A stretch of 64,000 nucleotides of DNA from Simmondsia chinensis (lineage: Eukaryota > Streptophyta > Magnoliopsida > Caryophyllales > Simmondsiaceae). Positions 46,478 through 58,586 of the stretch are shown here, piece by piece. A model generated the notes under the pieces. That model was not told the DNA's origin and did not search any database. It saw nothing but the letters and a program-made list of their open reading frames with translations. The stretch's first letter is position 1; every line of letters starts with the position of its first letter. Where the stretch lies: positions 14,561,346-14,625,345 of the forward strand of contig JAGTTD010000011.1 of NCBI GenBank assembly GCA_018398585.1. The letters are read 5' to 3'. The translations under genes were made by a program, and so were the position numbers.

Positions 46478-48694
46478 CTAGGTCGATATGCAAGCAGAGC
46501 CACCAGATGAGGTGCAAATGAAGCAAAGGCGAGGATTGCTCCGAAAAGACGATGGGGATGAGTTTGACAGCTTGATCAACGTCGATGGTATTGGACCGTA
46601 AAAGTGATTATATGAAACATTGACCTTAAATAAAGCATGCATATTGTCTAAAGGTGCAAGGGATCCTGAGAGATTGTTGTAGGAGATGTCTAATCGCTGT
46701 AGATTGTTCAGTTGCTCGAGTTCCAGGGGCAATTCTCCGGAGAGGCCATTATCACTAAGATTCAAGGCATAAAATAAATTCCTCAAGGATCCAATGGATG
46801 AAGGAATTGATCCTCCCAACATATTCCCACCAAGTTGAAGCTCAGAAAGAAATTGGATTTCTGGGAGAAACAGAGGATTGCCCACAGTGAGTCGATTTTC
46901 TTTTAAATTCAAGAGAGATAATACTGTCCAACTTCTCAGACTCTCAGGAAGGGACCCATTCAAGAAGTTGAAACTAAAATCAAGCTTTAGCAGCTTACTC
47001 CAGTTTGCTAGTTGAGATGGCAAAGGGCCTTCTAAATGATTGTTAGAGGATTCATGTAATGAAGTTCCCTCAAGTTTCCAAGCTCTCGTGACAATATGCT
47101 AGATAAGATGTTTGCAGAAAAATTGATGGAGGTAACATTAGTACAGTTCCCTATGCTCCGAGGAATTTTGCCGTGAATATTATTTTCACTCAAGTCCATA
47201 TATAGGAGGTTCGGGTTCTCAATAAACTCGGGAAGCACCCCAGTAAGGTTGTTATTTTTAAGGATCAACCTCATCAATGTTGGGCATCTCCCAACATCAG
47301 GAGGTATGCTACCACTAAGCATATTTTGACCCATGTTCAGCACCTTCAATTGTTTCTTGAAGCAAATATTAGGTGGAATTTCACCAGTGAAATTATTATT
47401 TGTGAGTTCAACCTAGACCAAGCTACTATTGATTCCCAAACCTCGAGGGATGATCCTTGAAAAGTGGTTGTTAAACAAAGAAACAGTCTTAAGATTCTTG
47501 AGCTCAGTCATTTCTGGGGGCAGCAGTCCTGAGAGGCTGTTATTGTACAACATAATATGCTCAATGCTCTGAATCTTCCAAATACCACGAGGGATTTCAC
47601 CTGTTAAATGATTATTAAACAACTGAAGATCTTGCAACTTACTCAACCCTTCCAACTCACTAGGAATTTCTCCCTCAAGTTTGTTCCATTTTAGCTGCAA
47701 ACTAGTTAGTGACTTGCAATTCCCAAGCACAGAAGGTATCTTCCCTGACAAAGAGTTCTCGGAAAGGTGAAGAAGTGAAAGCTGAGTAAGATGGCCGAAT
47801 GAAGAAGGAATGCTACCCGTTATGTTGATATCAACAGCAACAAAGGATATCATACTAGTACAATTTCCTAAGCCTGGAGGAAGAACCCCATGAAAACGAT
47901 TGAAGGACAAAACCTATCCAAATTCTTACAACTACCTAAACCGAATGGAATGGTGCCCTCTAACCTATTAGAGTTCACATCTAAATAGACCCAACTTTTT
48001 AAATTGCTCAGGTTCTCAGGCAACACTCCAACGAGTTGATTCTCCCCCAAATAAATCTCTTGCAATTTTCAATTAAAGATGGAATTATACTTGACAAGTG
48101 ATTATCTTCAGGCCTCAAAGATTAGAGCTCACTCATATTCCCTACATTTGAAGGAATGCTGCCTATAAGGCTATTTTTATTCATAAACACATACTGCAAT
48201 CTCGGAATCTTAAACAAGGATGCCGGAATGCGGCCACCTAGTGAGTTACTACATAAGTTTAAGTACTGCAAATTCTGCAAGCCTTTAAAAACTTGAGGAA
48301 GTGTACCAGTCAAATTATTCACAGAAAGGTCTAAATATGCTAGAAGATTGCAACCAGATACCTCAACAAGGATAGGGCCAGAAAAGGAATTAGAGCTCAA
48401 ATCAGTATCCTCCAAATGGCTTAATTGACCAATTTCTAGGTCCAATGTACCAGAAATGCTGACACCGGACAAATTAAGAGAAATTACGTGGTGGGCAGCA
48501 TTACATTCAACACCAACCCAAGAACACGGGGTGGAGTCCAATGCATTCCAGCTGAGTCTTACAAAATTTGGCACATCCCAGTTGCTCAGTAGGGAAATTA
48601 GCGACTTCCCATTTGAGCTCAGATCAAATATAACATGAAAAGACATAGCAGAGTAGAGAGAACGCACCAAAATGGGATTTAAGATGTTGTGCAT
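46478..48694 (-). pseudogene. PEPR-like LRR ectodomain pseudogene (unit C)
   Basis: Collinear with the unit B ectodomain from MHNILNPILV (ATG 48692-48694) to CTSSGGS near 46496. It is broken by a TAA after NMSEL (about 48122), a small loss near 48066-48080, a shift near 47910, a TAG after INSSLV (about 47413) and a shift near 47035. After SGGS the sequence changes to ACIST and a stop, at the same point as in unit B, so both copies inherited one 3' breakpoint. The LRR fragments themselves are well conserved. There is no transmembrane or kinase part. Confidence 0.88.
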
Positions 48695-48715
48695 CCTGAA
48701 TATGTTAAGGCCCAA

Positions 48716-51700
48716 GGAAAGGAAAAGAAGCTACCAGAAGGCCAAGGTTATAGCATTTGAGAAAGGAGGCTCAAAGTTATGGGCATGGGGAGATAGATTG
48801 AAGATTTGGAATGATGAAGATGGAGACTGAACAAAGAGAAATTAAAGATCCAGAGAGCCAGAGGAGGAGTATATTATAGTAGTGAATGCTGAAGTGGGTA
48901 GGAGGATTGAATTTTACGAAAAATATTTCCGGTGCCTCTTCTTTTCTATACGGTTTCTTCTTGGTGTCAGATGAGCCATTATCCGAAATAGCATAAGAAA
49001 GAAAAATATTATCAAAAATAATATATTTTAAAAAATAATGACTCAAATGACCTCCACGTCATTCTACTCAAAAGTTAACTTTTTATTTTTATGTAAACAA
49101 GTGATGAAAACCCCCCTCACAAAGGGAGGCTTTTGTGGCTGTTCAAAAAAAAGGGAGGCTTTTGTGTGCGCAAGTCACAGCACCAAGCGTTTTTAAATTA
49201 AATTTTGTTTTTGGCAGTTCCATGCATGTAATTAATTTTGTTTTTTAATATTTGTATTTAGTTTTTAGTAAAGTATTTATTTATGTCAACATTATATTAA
49301 ATTTCATTATTTGATAAATTTTTAAATGAAATTAAATATATAAGTTATATATTTTTATTTGTGTCAATATTTGACTTTATGCTTATATTTGAGTGAAATT
49401 AGATTTATACTGTTTGTTATTTTTAAAAACATGGTTTTAAAATTAAAATTAAATTTTGTGTAAATAGTCTAAATTAAATTTAATCATAGCTGTTTGTCAC
49501 ATAGCATTGAAGATAAATTATTATTTTTAAAGTACTATATAAAATAATAAATTAAATATGTATCAAAATAAAAAGACATTATTTATTATGATGGCACATT
49601 TACAAAAAATGCATTGAAAAAATTATGTTATTTTTACATATCCTCATGATAATATATAATGACATTTTATTTTTCTAGAAAAAATTACTTATTAACATGT
49701 ATTTTTTCACCCTTTTAAGACTAGTATGTAGTTTTTTTAAATACTCGAGTCATTTTTTTGTAATTTATGAAAAGTTATTTTTTGTAACTTTTTCATGTTA
49801 TTTCTTTTATTATTTTATGTTGGCACAAATAAAATACTGCATAATAATTTATATATCGTATTCTTACTCTTGTAGAAAAAATTATTTATAAACCCGTACT
49901 ATTTCATTATTTGATGACTACTATGTATTTTTTTTTTTTTGAAAGTGCTACACCTAATAAAAAATAATATATGTTTATTTTGGCGTACATTTTAACTTTT
50001 TTTTTTGTGTAATACCTCAAGATAATAATTAATTTTCAATGTTCTATGAACAAACAACTAACCTATATAGCTATAATAACAAGTAACAGTATACAATTAT
50101 GTATAGACAATATAATTCAAATACTTGATAAATAATTTAATATAAATTACTCATAAATTGTAAGTGTAATTTAAATTTAATTCAAAATCATGTTCCTAAT
50201 AATAATTATCAATTTAAATTTAATTGAACTCAAATATGGAGCATTAAGTCAAATATTATGTAACAATAGAAATATAAATTTACATACTTAATTTAATCTA
50301 AAAATTTATTAAATAGTTAGGTTTGATTCAATATATTTACTTTATTAAAAATTTTAAATTAAAAAAAAAGATAATTAAGTACATGCGTTTATACCACTGT
50401 GCATGCGTGGATTTCAAGAGGGTCTGCCAAACCCTAACATAACTCGCTGCCTGGTGTTATGGCTTGCGTACACGAAAGTCTCACTTTGAGAGGGAGGTTT
50501 TTATCAATTTTTTCAAAAAAAAGAAAAAAAAAAGTTTAAGGCAGAATGACGTGGAGGCATCTGAGTCATTATTTTTTAAAATATCTCATTTTTGGTAATA
50601 TTTTTCTTTTTTATGCTATTTTGGGTAACGGCTCGTTTCAAATGGGGATATGCAGAAATCACGTTGACCTTACCTGACCAAAAAGTACTTTGGTGATATA
50701 ATTTATTTATTTATTATTATTTTTATTATTATTATTATTATTACAAAAGTAAAGAAGTTCAGTTTTAGGATTGTTCATGACGGATAAGAAATTTTAAAGC
50801 ATTAGTATTAGTGAGGGTAGGGAGGGCTCTGTCTTTCTAAAAGGCTAGAACCACTTAAACCGAAACTCGCTAACTGATTTGCAGATCGATTGACTTCCCA
50901 AAAATAGTTATTGAAATGCATCTAGTAACACTGACGATTGATGAGATGAACATCATGGATGATAATTGGGATGTCTGTTAGAGTCGTATACAAACTCATA
51001 AGAGCCTTCATCACCACTTCATTATCTGCCCAATTATGCTTGATATTTGTTTTGTTCTTTTAGTCATTCTGTTAAAATTAAGTTAATCAACAATTAACCT
51101 TCAATAACTCAATTTTCTTTATTACCCTAATTAAATTTAAGACAAATTTTAGATGTCTATGTGTGCAACTTACAAGATCAGGCTAGTTTTCATTAATCAA
51201 AACTTAAATTTTTTTTGTATCTTTGCTTTTACTTTGTTCTCTGCCAGGTTTGTGAAAAAACACAACTGCGTATTCCTAGCCTTAGACAAAATAATACCAT
51301 ATAGGCATTTTTTATATAGGCCTTGTTTGTTATACAGGAAGTAAACAAATGGAGTAGAAATTTAAGGGAAGTCCAAGTTTGGACTCTTGTTTGGTTGGCA
51401 TGAAGTTGGCAGAATGTTAGAAATAGAAATTGCCTATCAATTTTCAATTCCTTCACAAAGCAGGAACTAACTTACCTACGTAAGTTCTTATTCCTTCGTT
51501 TTTAACTAGTTTTTCCAAGGAAGTCTATTTCCCATCCCAATAATCAAACATCTTTTATCCACTTCCTGGGAAGTTAACACAGGAATTGAATTCCTTAAAA
51601 ATGTAACTTCCTATCGAAATTCAATTCTTATAGCTATAGTTGAATACCAAATATTAATGAAAAAAAATATTAAATCATGAAAACATGTTAATACATGCCT

Positions 51701-52660
51701 TTCGTAACATAATTATTTGAATTTTCAAAACTTATTAAATTTTTAAAAACATATGTATTTTTAAATAGGTAATACACTCGTGACCTTTGGGTTAACATAT
51801 TGTTACCTTTATCACCAATATTAATTAAAAAATGCAATTTATAAAGGAATTATCGCCAAAAGGTAAACATGACAATAGTAATTATACACTTATAATTATA
51901 TTACTACAATTTTATATTATATGTATATATTTGATTCATAAATTTGATTAATTGGTACACGTGTTGCATATGTATATATGGTATTTGTAAATGTAATGAC
52001 ATTATTCCCATGTGAACAAGTACGAGGGCCTACATAGATTTCTATGTGTACATTCTACCACAAAGAGAAGAGGAAGAAAAGGTATTGAACTTGAAACAAT
52101 GTGTGCTTTTCAAATTTAAAAAAAAAAATTGTTAACCATTGTCTTTGATAAATAAATCTGTCATCATATTTTATTATTTAGGATAAAGTCTTATATTTCA
52201 AAGTAAATATTGTACAAATTGTTGTTATTATCTTACTTTTATACGTGCTCACGGATTAATAATCAATTCTAAGCTATTATATGTTTCAATATTAATGTAA
52301 ACATAATGTTTAGGGTAAAATATATATTAGTAACATAAACTTTAATATGTTAATATTTCTAGTACTATAATTTAGTGAAATAATTTTTTTTAGTTAAAAA
52401 ATTACATATATTCAAAAAAATAATGCAAATCGCTATGCTCAAGTGTATAAAATAAGCCCTTATTTCACATTTCTTCAATTAAAGTGTCAACATTGTGCTA
52501 TTCAAGCTATTTTATAACATACATAGTATTTTTGATTAAAAATCATTGAGCCGGTTCCCCAAAGATTGCCAAAAAAATAAAATAAAAATAAAGCCGAAAG
52601 AAGAAAATACTTTTATTTGGTCCACTTGTATACCGGGATGAAGCAGACATACACGTATAA
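48716..52660. repeat. Upstream part of tandem unit C
   Basis: Collinear with the upstream parts of units A and B but the most diverged. It contains a third inverted repeat (arms 48952-49228 and 50401-50662) and a MITE copy from 51319 whose right end is lost. Similarity ends near 52660, shortly after TTTGGTCCACTTGTATACCGGGATGAAG. No gene is seen. Confidence 0.8.
48870..48878 (-). promoter_or_regulatory. TATA box of unit C
   Basis: Minus-strand TATAATATA, the same position relative to the start codon as in units A and B. The promoter block survives although the coding region is broken. Confidence 0.5.
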
Positions 52661-53019
52661 ACTGCATTTTGAGAACATAGTTGACTTTAGCATAAATTAC
52701 GTTTCCAAAACATGGTTAGTAAAGGGTAGTGCGGGTTCTGACACTAAATCGCGTTCCAATATCGCGGTTTATGCAATGCTAAAATAAGACTCAATGAACT
52801 GCTATTGCACAGACAAACCAAGCTCCCAGATCGCGGTATGCTAACATGCTACATTCCAAGAACATGCCTTTATACTCAGTAAACTGGGTTCCAAGTACGC
52901 GGTTTTGTTTTGGGTAAACCGTGTGCTAAGAACTCGGTTGACAACCATTAGACTAGATTTCTGCTACATTGTATGTTAAATGACAAAACGATATATTATT
53001 TTTAGTGAGTAACAAAATT
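52661..53019. other. Non-coding stretch with a degenerate short repeat
   Basis: A loose motif, TTCCAA followed within a few bases by CGCGGTTT or a variant, recurs about six times between 52667 and 52945 (for example near 52754, 52830, 52889 and 52920). No ORF is credible. Confidence 0.5.
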
Positions 53020-53024
53020 CCAAC

Positions 53025-53523
53025 TGTGCGGAAATAAAAAATATATTGGGATCTGAATCGAATCAAATACCACGACAATAACGAGAAACAATCGGACTAA
53101 AAGAGAAACGAAACAATAGACACAAGGATTTACGTGGAAACCCCTTTACAATCGAAAGGGGAGAAAACTACGGGCGAAGATCGGAGCTTTTATTATTGAA
53201 CAAAAGAAGAAGACGAATTACAAAGATTCTCTCTTAACACTCAATTCTATTTTGGTGCAGCGCCGCGCAAGGGAAGCCTGTCTTTGACTTTTGGATTACT
53301 AATGACGAACCCCTACGTCCGTTTATATAGGCCGCGTAAACCCTATTTCCTGATCGATCAGGGGGTCCCGATCGATCGGTTCCTCACCTATTGATCGGCC
53401 GCCTCACTGCAAACGTCCTTTGTTTACGTAACATTCCCGATCGATCGAGCTCCACCCGATCGATCAGGGTCTTCACGGCCCCTCTCCTTCTGCGCCAAGT
53501 AATTTTGAGACATATACCTAACA
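53025..53523 (-). mobile_element. 3' LTR of a Tnt1-like copia element
   Basis: TGTGCGGAAATAA to ATACCTAACA, 499 bp. The target duplication CCAAC is at 53020-53024 and 57994-57998. A polypurine tract complement (AATCTCCACCTTGGCTC) follows at 53524-53540. A minus-strand TATA box CTATATAAACG lies at about 53320-53330. Four GATCGATC-type palindromes occur between 53350 and 53470. Confidence 0.9.
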
Positions 53524-53612
53524 AATCTCCACCTTGGCTCAAAATCAACATCAACAATAAAACAAACTCCACCTTCTCCACAAAACGCCCCCTCAACCAG
53601 GGCCAACATACA

Positions 53613-54239
53613 TCAAACCGAAAGACCCACTAAATTCGAGCAATGCTCGAACTTGCTACCTGGTAGAACTTTTGTGAACATGTCAGCTAGGTTATCTTCA
53701 GTCCCAATCTTCCTCAACTCCACCTTCCGCTCGTCAATCAGATCTCTGATAAAATGATGCTTCACATCAATATGTTTCGTTCGGTCATGATGAGTCATCT
53801 GATCTTTCGCTAGGTGAATAGCAGACTGACTATCACAGTATACTTTAACTGTTCCCTGCTCGACACTGATTTCACTGATCAATCCTCTCAACCAGACAGC
53901 TTCTTTGAAAGCTTCTGTTACTGCCATGTACTCGGCCTCGGTAGTAGATTATGCTGTAACAGGTTGCAAACACGCTCTCCAACTGATAGCTGTGTCACCT
54001 AAATAAAACACATACCCTGAAGTGGACCTCCTCTTATCAAGGTCTCCACCATAGTCAGAATCTACATACCCAACCAAACAGCACTTACTTTTCCCATATT
54101 CCAAACACAAATCAGAGGTTCCACGAAGATACCTGAGAATCCACTTTACTGCATGCCAATGTTCTCTGCCCGGATTCACCATGTACTTACTAACTCTGCT
54201 CACAGCAAAAGCAATATCTGGACGCACAGACCATCGCAT
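53613..54239 (-). pseudogene. End of copia reverse transcriptase and RNase H
   Basis: After a frameshift near 54240-54190 the pol frame continues with RPDIAFAVSRVSKYM, LRYLRGTSDLCLEYG, YVDSDYGGDLDKRRSTSGYVF, then a stop at about 53949. The segment beyond gives EAEYMAVTEAFKEAVWLRGL, VKVYCDSQSAIHLA and HIDVKHHFIRDLI, ending at 53613. These are the copia RNase H motifs with the catalytic Asp and Glu residues visible. One shift and one stop keep it from being expressed with the main pol frame. Confidence 0.88.
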
Positions 54240-57141
54240 ACATTATATTGCCCACTGCACTAGAATAAGGAATCTGAGACATGTACCTGATGTCCTCCTC
54301 AGTCTGAGGCGAATCTAATGCTGAGAGTCTGAAATGAGCTGCTAAGGGCGTGCTAACCGGGTTAGCATCCTTCATATGAAACCTGTCTAACACCTTCTCA
54401 ATATGCTTCTCCTGAGACAAGTATAATTTTCCAGCTTCTCGGTCTCTATGAATTTTCATGCCTAATATCTTCTTAGCTGCTCCAAGATCCTTCATCTCAA
54501 ATTCACTCTTCAGCATTGATTTCAAATTATCGACATCTTTCGTATCTCGTACTGCAATCAACATGTCATCAACATACAAAAGAAAATAAATAAAGCCTAA
54601 ATCTGTCTTTCTGAAGTACACACAACTGTCGTACTTACTCCTGATGTAATCATGACTTGTCATGAACTGATCAAATCTCCTATACCACTGTCTAGGAGAT
54701 TGCTTTAAACCATATAAAGACCGTCTAAGCAAACACATGTGATCTTCTTTTCCTTCAACTACAAAACCCTCGGGCTGATGCATAAAGATACTCTCTTCTA
54801 GTTCACCATGCAAGAATGCAGTTTTGGCATCCAATTGTTCAAGTTCAAAATCATGCATGGCAACCAAAGACAATAATGCACGAATCGAAGTGTGTCTAAC
54901 TGTAGGTGAGAAAATATCATGAAAATCAACACCTTGTACCTGACTGTAGCCTTTAGCTACCAAACGTGCCTTGTACCTCGCATCTTCCACTCCAGGAATG
55001 CCCTCTTTTCTCTTGAAGACCCATTTGCATCCAACCAGTCTTTTCCCTGTAGGAGGCTTCACCAGTTCCCAAGTCTGATTCTTATGAAGAGACAGCATCT
55101 CTTCATTCATAGCAACGAGCCACTTCTCAGCATCTGATCTCGATACAGCCTTTGTATACGAAGTCGGCTCACCGTCATCTAATGTTTCAGTAGTAGAGAG
55201 GGAATAGGCAATCATCTCCTCATACCCATATCTCTCAAGAGGCCTGATCTGTCTCCTCGGTCTACCACCAGCTATAGTAATATTCTCCACCTGCTGACCT
55301 GTTTCTGCATTATCAGTAACAACATCAGAAACCCGTACCTGAGGTGTTGGAATACTCTCAAGCTGAACAATCTGCTGATCTGTCTGTATCTCTGTATCAT
55401 CAGGTGTCTCAACCTGAACATTATCTCTGTCAATGGAGGGTGTGTGTGGAGGATAAAGTAAAGCAGACTCATCGAAAGTAACATCTCTACTCGTCAGAAA
55501 CTTCTGAACACATGGATCCCACAATCTATATCCCTTCACACCTGACGTAAAACCAAGAAAGATGCACTTCTTGGCCCTAGGCTCCAGCTTTCCATCATTA
55601 ACATATGCATATGCAGGACAACCAAAAACTTTGATCTGAGAATAATCAAAGGTTGAACCAGACCATACCTCTTCAGGAGTCTTCATCTGTAATGAAGAAT
55701 GCGGTGTCTTGTTCACAAGGTAGCAAGCCATGCTAACTGCTTCTGCCCACCATTCTCTCTTTAAACCTGCATTTGAAAGCATACAACGAGCCTTCTCAAG
55801 TAACGTCCTATTTAACCTTTCAGCTACTCCATTTTGCTGAGGTCGACCTGTACATGTCCTGTGTCTGACTATGCCCTGATCTTTACAAAATTTAGTGAAG
55901 TCCCCTTTGACAAACTCAAGACCATTATCAGTCCTCAACCTCTTGATCGGCTTCCCTGTCTGTTTTTCAAGCAGAACTTTCCACTTCTTGAAGATATCAT
56001 ACACTTCATTTTTCTGCTTAAGAAAATAGACCCAAACTTTACGTGAGTAGTCATCAGTGAACGTTAGAATATACCTGGACCCACCTTTAGAAGCCACTCT
56101 GGAAGGTCCCCACAGATTAGAATGTATGTAGTCTAACGTCCCCTTGGTTTGATGCACTGCTGCCTGGAAGCTGACTCTCTTCTGCTTCCCATAAATACAG
56201 TGCTCACAGAATCCTGTCAGTCCTGTTGACTGCCCACAAAGAAGTCCCCTCTTACTCAGCTCAGACAATGCCTTGTCACCAATATGACCCATTGTCATGT
56301 GCCATAGTCTTGTGATCTCTGCATCTGTCATAGCAGATGTGAAAACAGTAACTGCACCTGTCACGGTTGTACCTGCAAGCTCATACAAAGTACCAACCCT
56401 ATTTCCTTTCATCACAATTAACGCACCCTTACTGACCCGCATGACTCCACCTTCAGCAGTGTATTTGTGCCCATTAGACTCTAGCGTACCTAGAGAAATC
56501 AAGTTCTTTTTCAAATCTGGGACATGACGAACATCACTTAAGGTTCTAATAGTTCCATCAAACATTCTCACACGGACTGTTCCAACACCCACTACCTTAC
56601 AAGCAGCATCATTACCCATCAAGACAACCCCACCTTGTATAGACTTATATGTGGAATACCAGTCTCTGTTTGGAGTAATATGAAACGAACAACCTGAATC
56701 CATGACCCACTTATCTATGGACCTGGACTGAGAATCAGCAACTAATAGAAATTCCCCTTCACTATCCTCCTCTACAACACTAGCCTCAGCGGACTTGTAC
56801 TTACCCTGGTCACCCCTGTTACCCTCTTTTGATTTATTCTTATATCTATAACAGTCTTTCTTTATGTGCCCCTTTTTGTGACAATAGTGACACGACAGGA
56901 TCTTATGTCTAGATTTTGACCTAGACTTATTCCCACCATGTAAGCCACTACCCGAGTCATTCATAGAGTCAGATAATTCCTTATCTACCCGTTCTTTACT
57001 CACTAGGTTTCGTTTTACTTCATCAATAGTAATAGTTGGCCTACCCCCGTATATCATGCTTTCTACGAAGCCCTTATACTCATTTGAGAGCAAACACAAT
57101 AAAATCATAGCCTGATCCTCGTCCTTAGGGACATCATCCAA
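54190..57141 (-). pseudogene. Copia gag end, protease, integrase and reverse transcriptase (long open frame)
   Basis: A 983-codon open frame. Zinc knuckle CHYCHKKGHIKKDC (residues about 83-96); protease WVMDSGCSFHITP; GAG-pre-integrase LWHMTMGHIGDKALSELSKRG and CEHCIYGKQKRVSF. The integrase core follows with HSNLWGPS, RTDNGLEF and NGVAERLNRT; then the RT blocks WVFKRKEG, QLDAKTAFLHGELEE, GLKQSPRQWY and the catalytic FLLYVDDMLIAV. Closest in style to Tnt1-type copia elements. The first integrase catalytic Asp (usual HSDLWGP) is Asn here, so integrase should be dead even though the frame is open. The true polyprotein start lies in gag upstream, out of frame. Confidence 0.9.
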
Positions 57142-57187
57142 AGCCTTTAACTCATGAATAATTGAGGTAAATTTGCTAAGATGGTTT

Positions 57188-57547
57188 TTAAGAGATGTAC
57201 CTTATGACATACGAAAAGTGTACAACCGCCGCTTCGCTGGGAGTTTGTTGGAGACTGACTTGTGGCAAAACATGTCTTAACAATTTTTCCCATAACTCCT
57301 GTGTGGTTTTAATCTCCAATACCTCTGACAAAACATCGTCAGCCAAACACATCTGTATAGCCGTGAGAGCCTTCTCATCCAACTCTTCCCACTGTGCCTT
57401 GGTCAACGTTTCTGGTTTCTTCTCTTTCCCCTCCAGTGCTTTCTTCAAGCCGTTCTGAGTCAGGAGTCCTTTCACACGGACTTGCCATAAGCTAAAGCTT
57501 CCCTGACCATTGAATTTCTCAACCTCGGTTTTAATACCTGATGTCAT
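57188..57547 (-). pseudogene. N-terminal copia gag, frameshifted
   Basis: ATG at 57547 gives MTSGIKTEVEKFNGQGSF, SLWQVRVKGLLTQNGLKKAL, WEELDEKALTAIQMCLADDV, EIKTTQELWEKL: a standard copia gag N-terminus. Near 57286 the frame shifts. The lost continuation (NKLPAKRRLYTFRMS, then a stop, then HLSKFTSIIHELKALDDVPKDEDQ) is read in another frame and joins the long open frame. Confidence 0.88.
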
Positions 57548-57568
57548 TGTATCAATTCGAAGAACCGA

Positions 57569-57993
57569 GCTCTGATACCAATTTGTGCGGAAACAAACAA
57601 TATATTCGGATCTGAATCGAATCAAATACCACGAAAATAAAGAGAAACAATTGGACTAAAAGAGAAACGAAACAATAGACACAAGGATTTACGTGGAAAC
57701 CCCTTTACAATCGAAAGGAGAGAAAACCACGGGCGAAGATCGAAGCTTTTATTATTGAACAAAAGAAGAAGACGAATTACAAAGATTCTCTCTCAACACT
57801 CAATTCTATTTTGGTGATGGCCGCGCAAGGGAAGCCTGTCTTTGACTTTTGGATTACTAATGACGAACCCCTACGTCCGTTTGTATAGGCCGCATAAACC
57901 CTGTTTCCCGATCGATCAGGGGGTCCCGATCGATCAGGGTCTTCACAGCCCTTCTCCTTCTGTGCCAAGTAATTTTGAGACATATACCTAACA
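57569..57993 (-). mobile_element. 5' LTR and primer site of the Tnt1-like copia element
   Basis: The LTR is 57584-57993, 410 bp. The primer site complement GAGCTCTGATACCAAT is at 57567-57582. Compared with the 3' LTR it lacks about 90 bp between two GATCGATC palindromes, and its TATA box reads CTATACAAACG (about 57879-57889), one change from CTATATAAACG. Confidence 0.9.
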
Positions 57994-57998
57994 CCAAC

Positions 57999-58568
57999 TA
58001 AAATTAAACTTTTAGGATGAATCAATGGAATTTAAGAGAAATGAATTTAAATCTGGGTTTTTTTAACATGAGAAAGATCAAGAATTTCACTATTTCTTGA
58101 ATTAATGGACCCAAATCAATTCAATGAAATCTTTCATTCAAAATTTTTTTCAACCAATACTGTTTTGTAGAACTCTTTTACCTCAGAATTTGAAGTATCT
58201 TACTGTAATGCAATTCATAGGGTTCTCAGCTTCTTCGTATAGGACAACATAGATTTTAATGATGCCCTTTACCCCAATTATAGTATATTGACAACAGAAA
58301 TTGACACAAGTAGTTATGCAACATCAATACAATATCATAAGTAGAAGTGGTAGAATATGAGAAGCAGCTACCAGTAGCAGGCACATAGAACATATTAGTT
58401 TGTTCAAAACACTCTGGGCATTGATTCCGCATGTCCTCAACTTATGTACAGTGAGTCTTATCATTTGAGCTTCCATTTAGTGATTTTCGAATCTTCAGAA
58501 ATCCCCCTACTTATATCGACCATCTAGGCTATAGTCGTTAGCTGTTCAATAGAAGAAACAAATATTAG
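57999..58568. other. No gene recognised
   Basis: AT-rich flank between the copia element and the LINE; no credible ORF, LTR or RNA gene. Confidence 0.5.
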
Positions 58569-58586
58569 AATATGTTTTCAATATTA

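Larger units (their letters stand above)
42342..46496. repeat. Upstream part of tandem unit B
   Basis: Collinear with 36056-40127 and 48716-52660. It includes a second long inverted repeat (arms 42600-42866 and 44180-44442), the MITE copy (45021-45358) and a small G-rich repeat at 44121-44150. At about 46397-46461 a hAT-like end (GGGCTAGGCCGGGTCGGG to GGCCACCTCTA) lies next to the start of unit C. No gene is seen. Confidence 0.85.
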
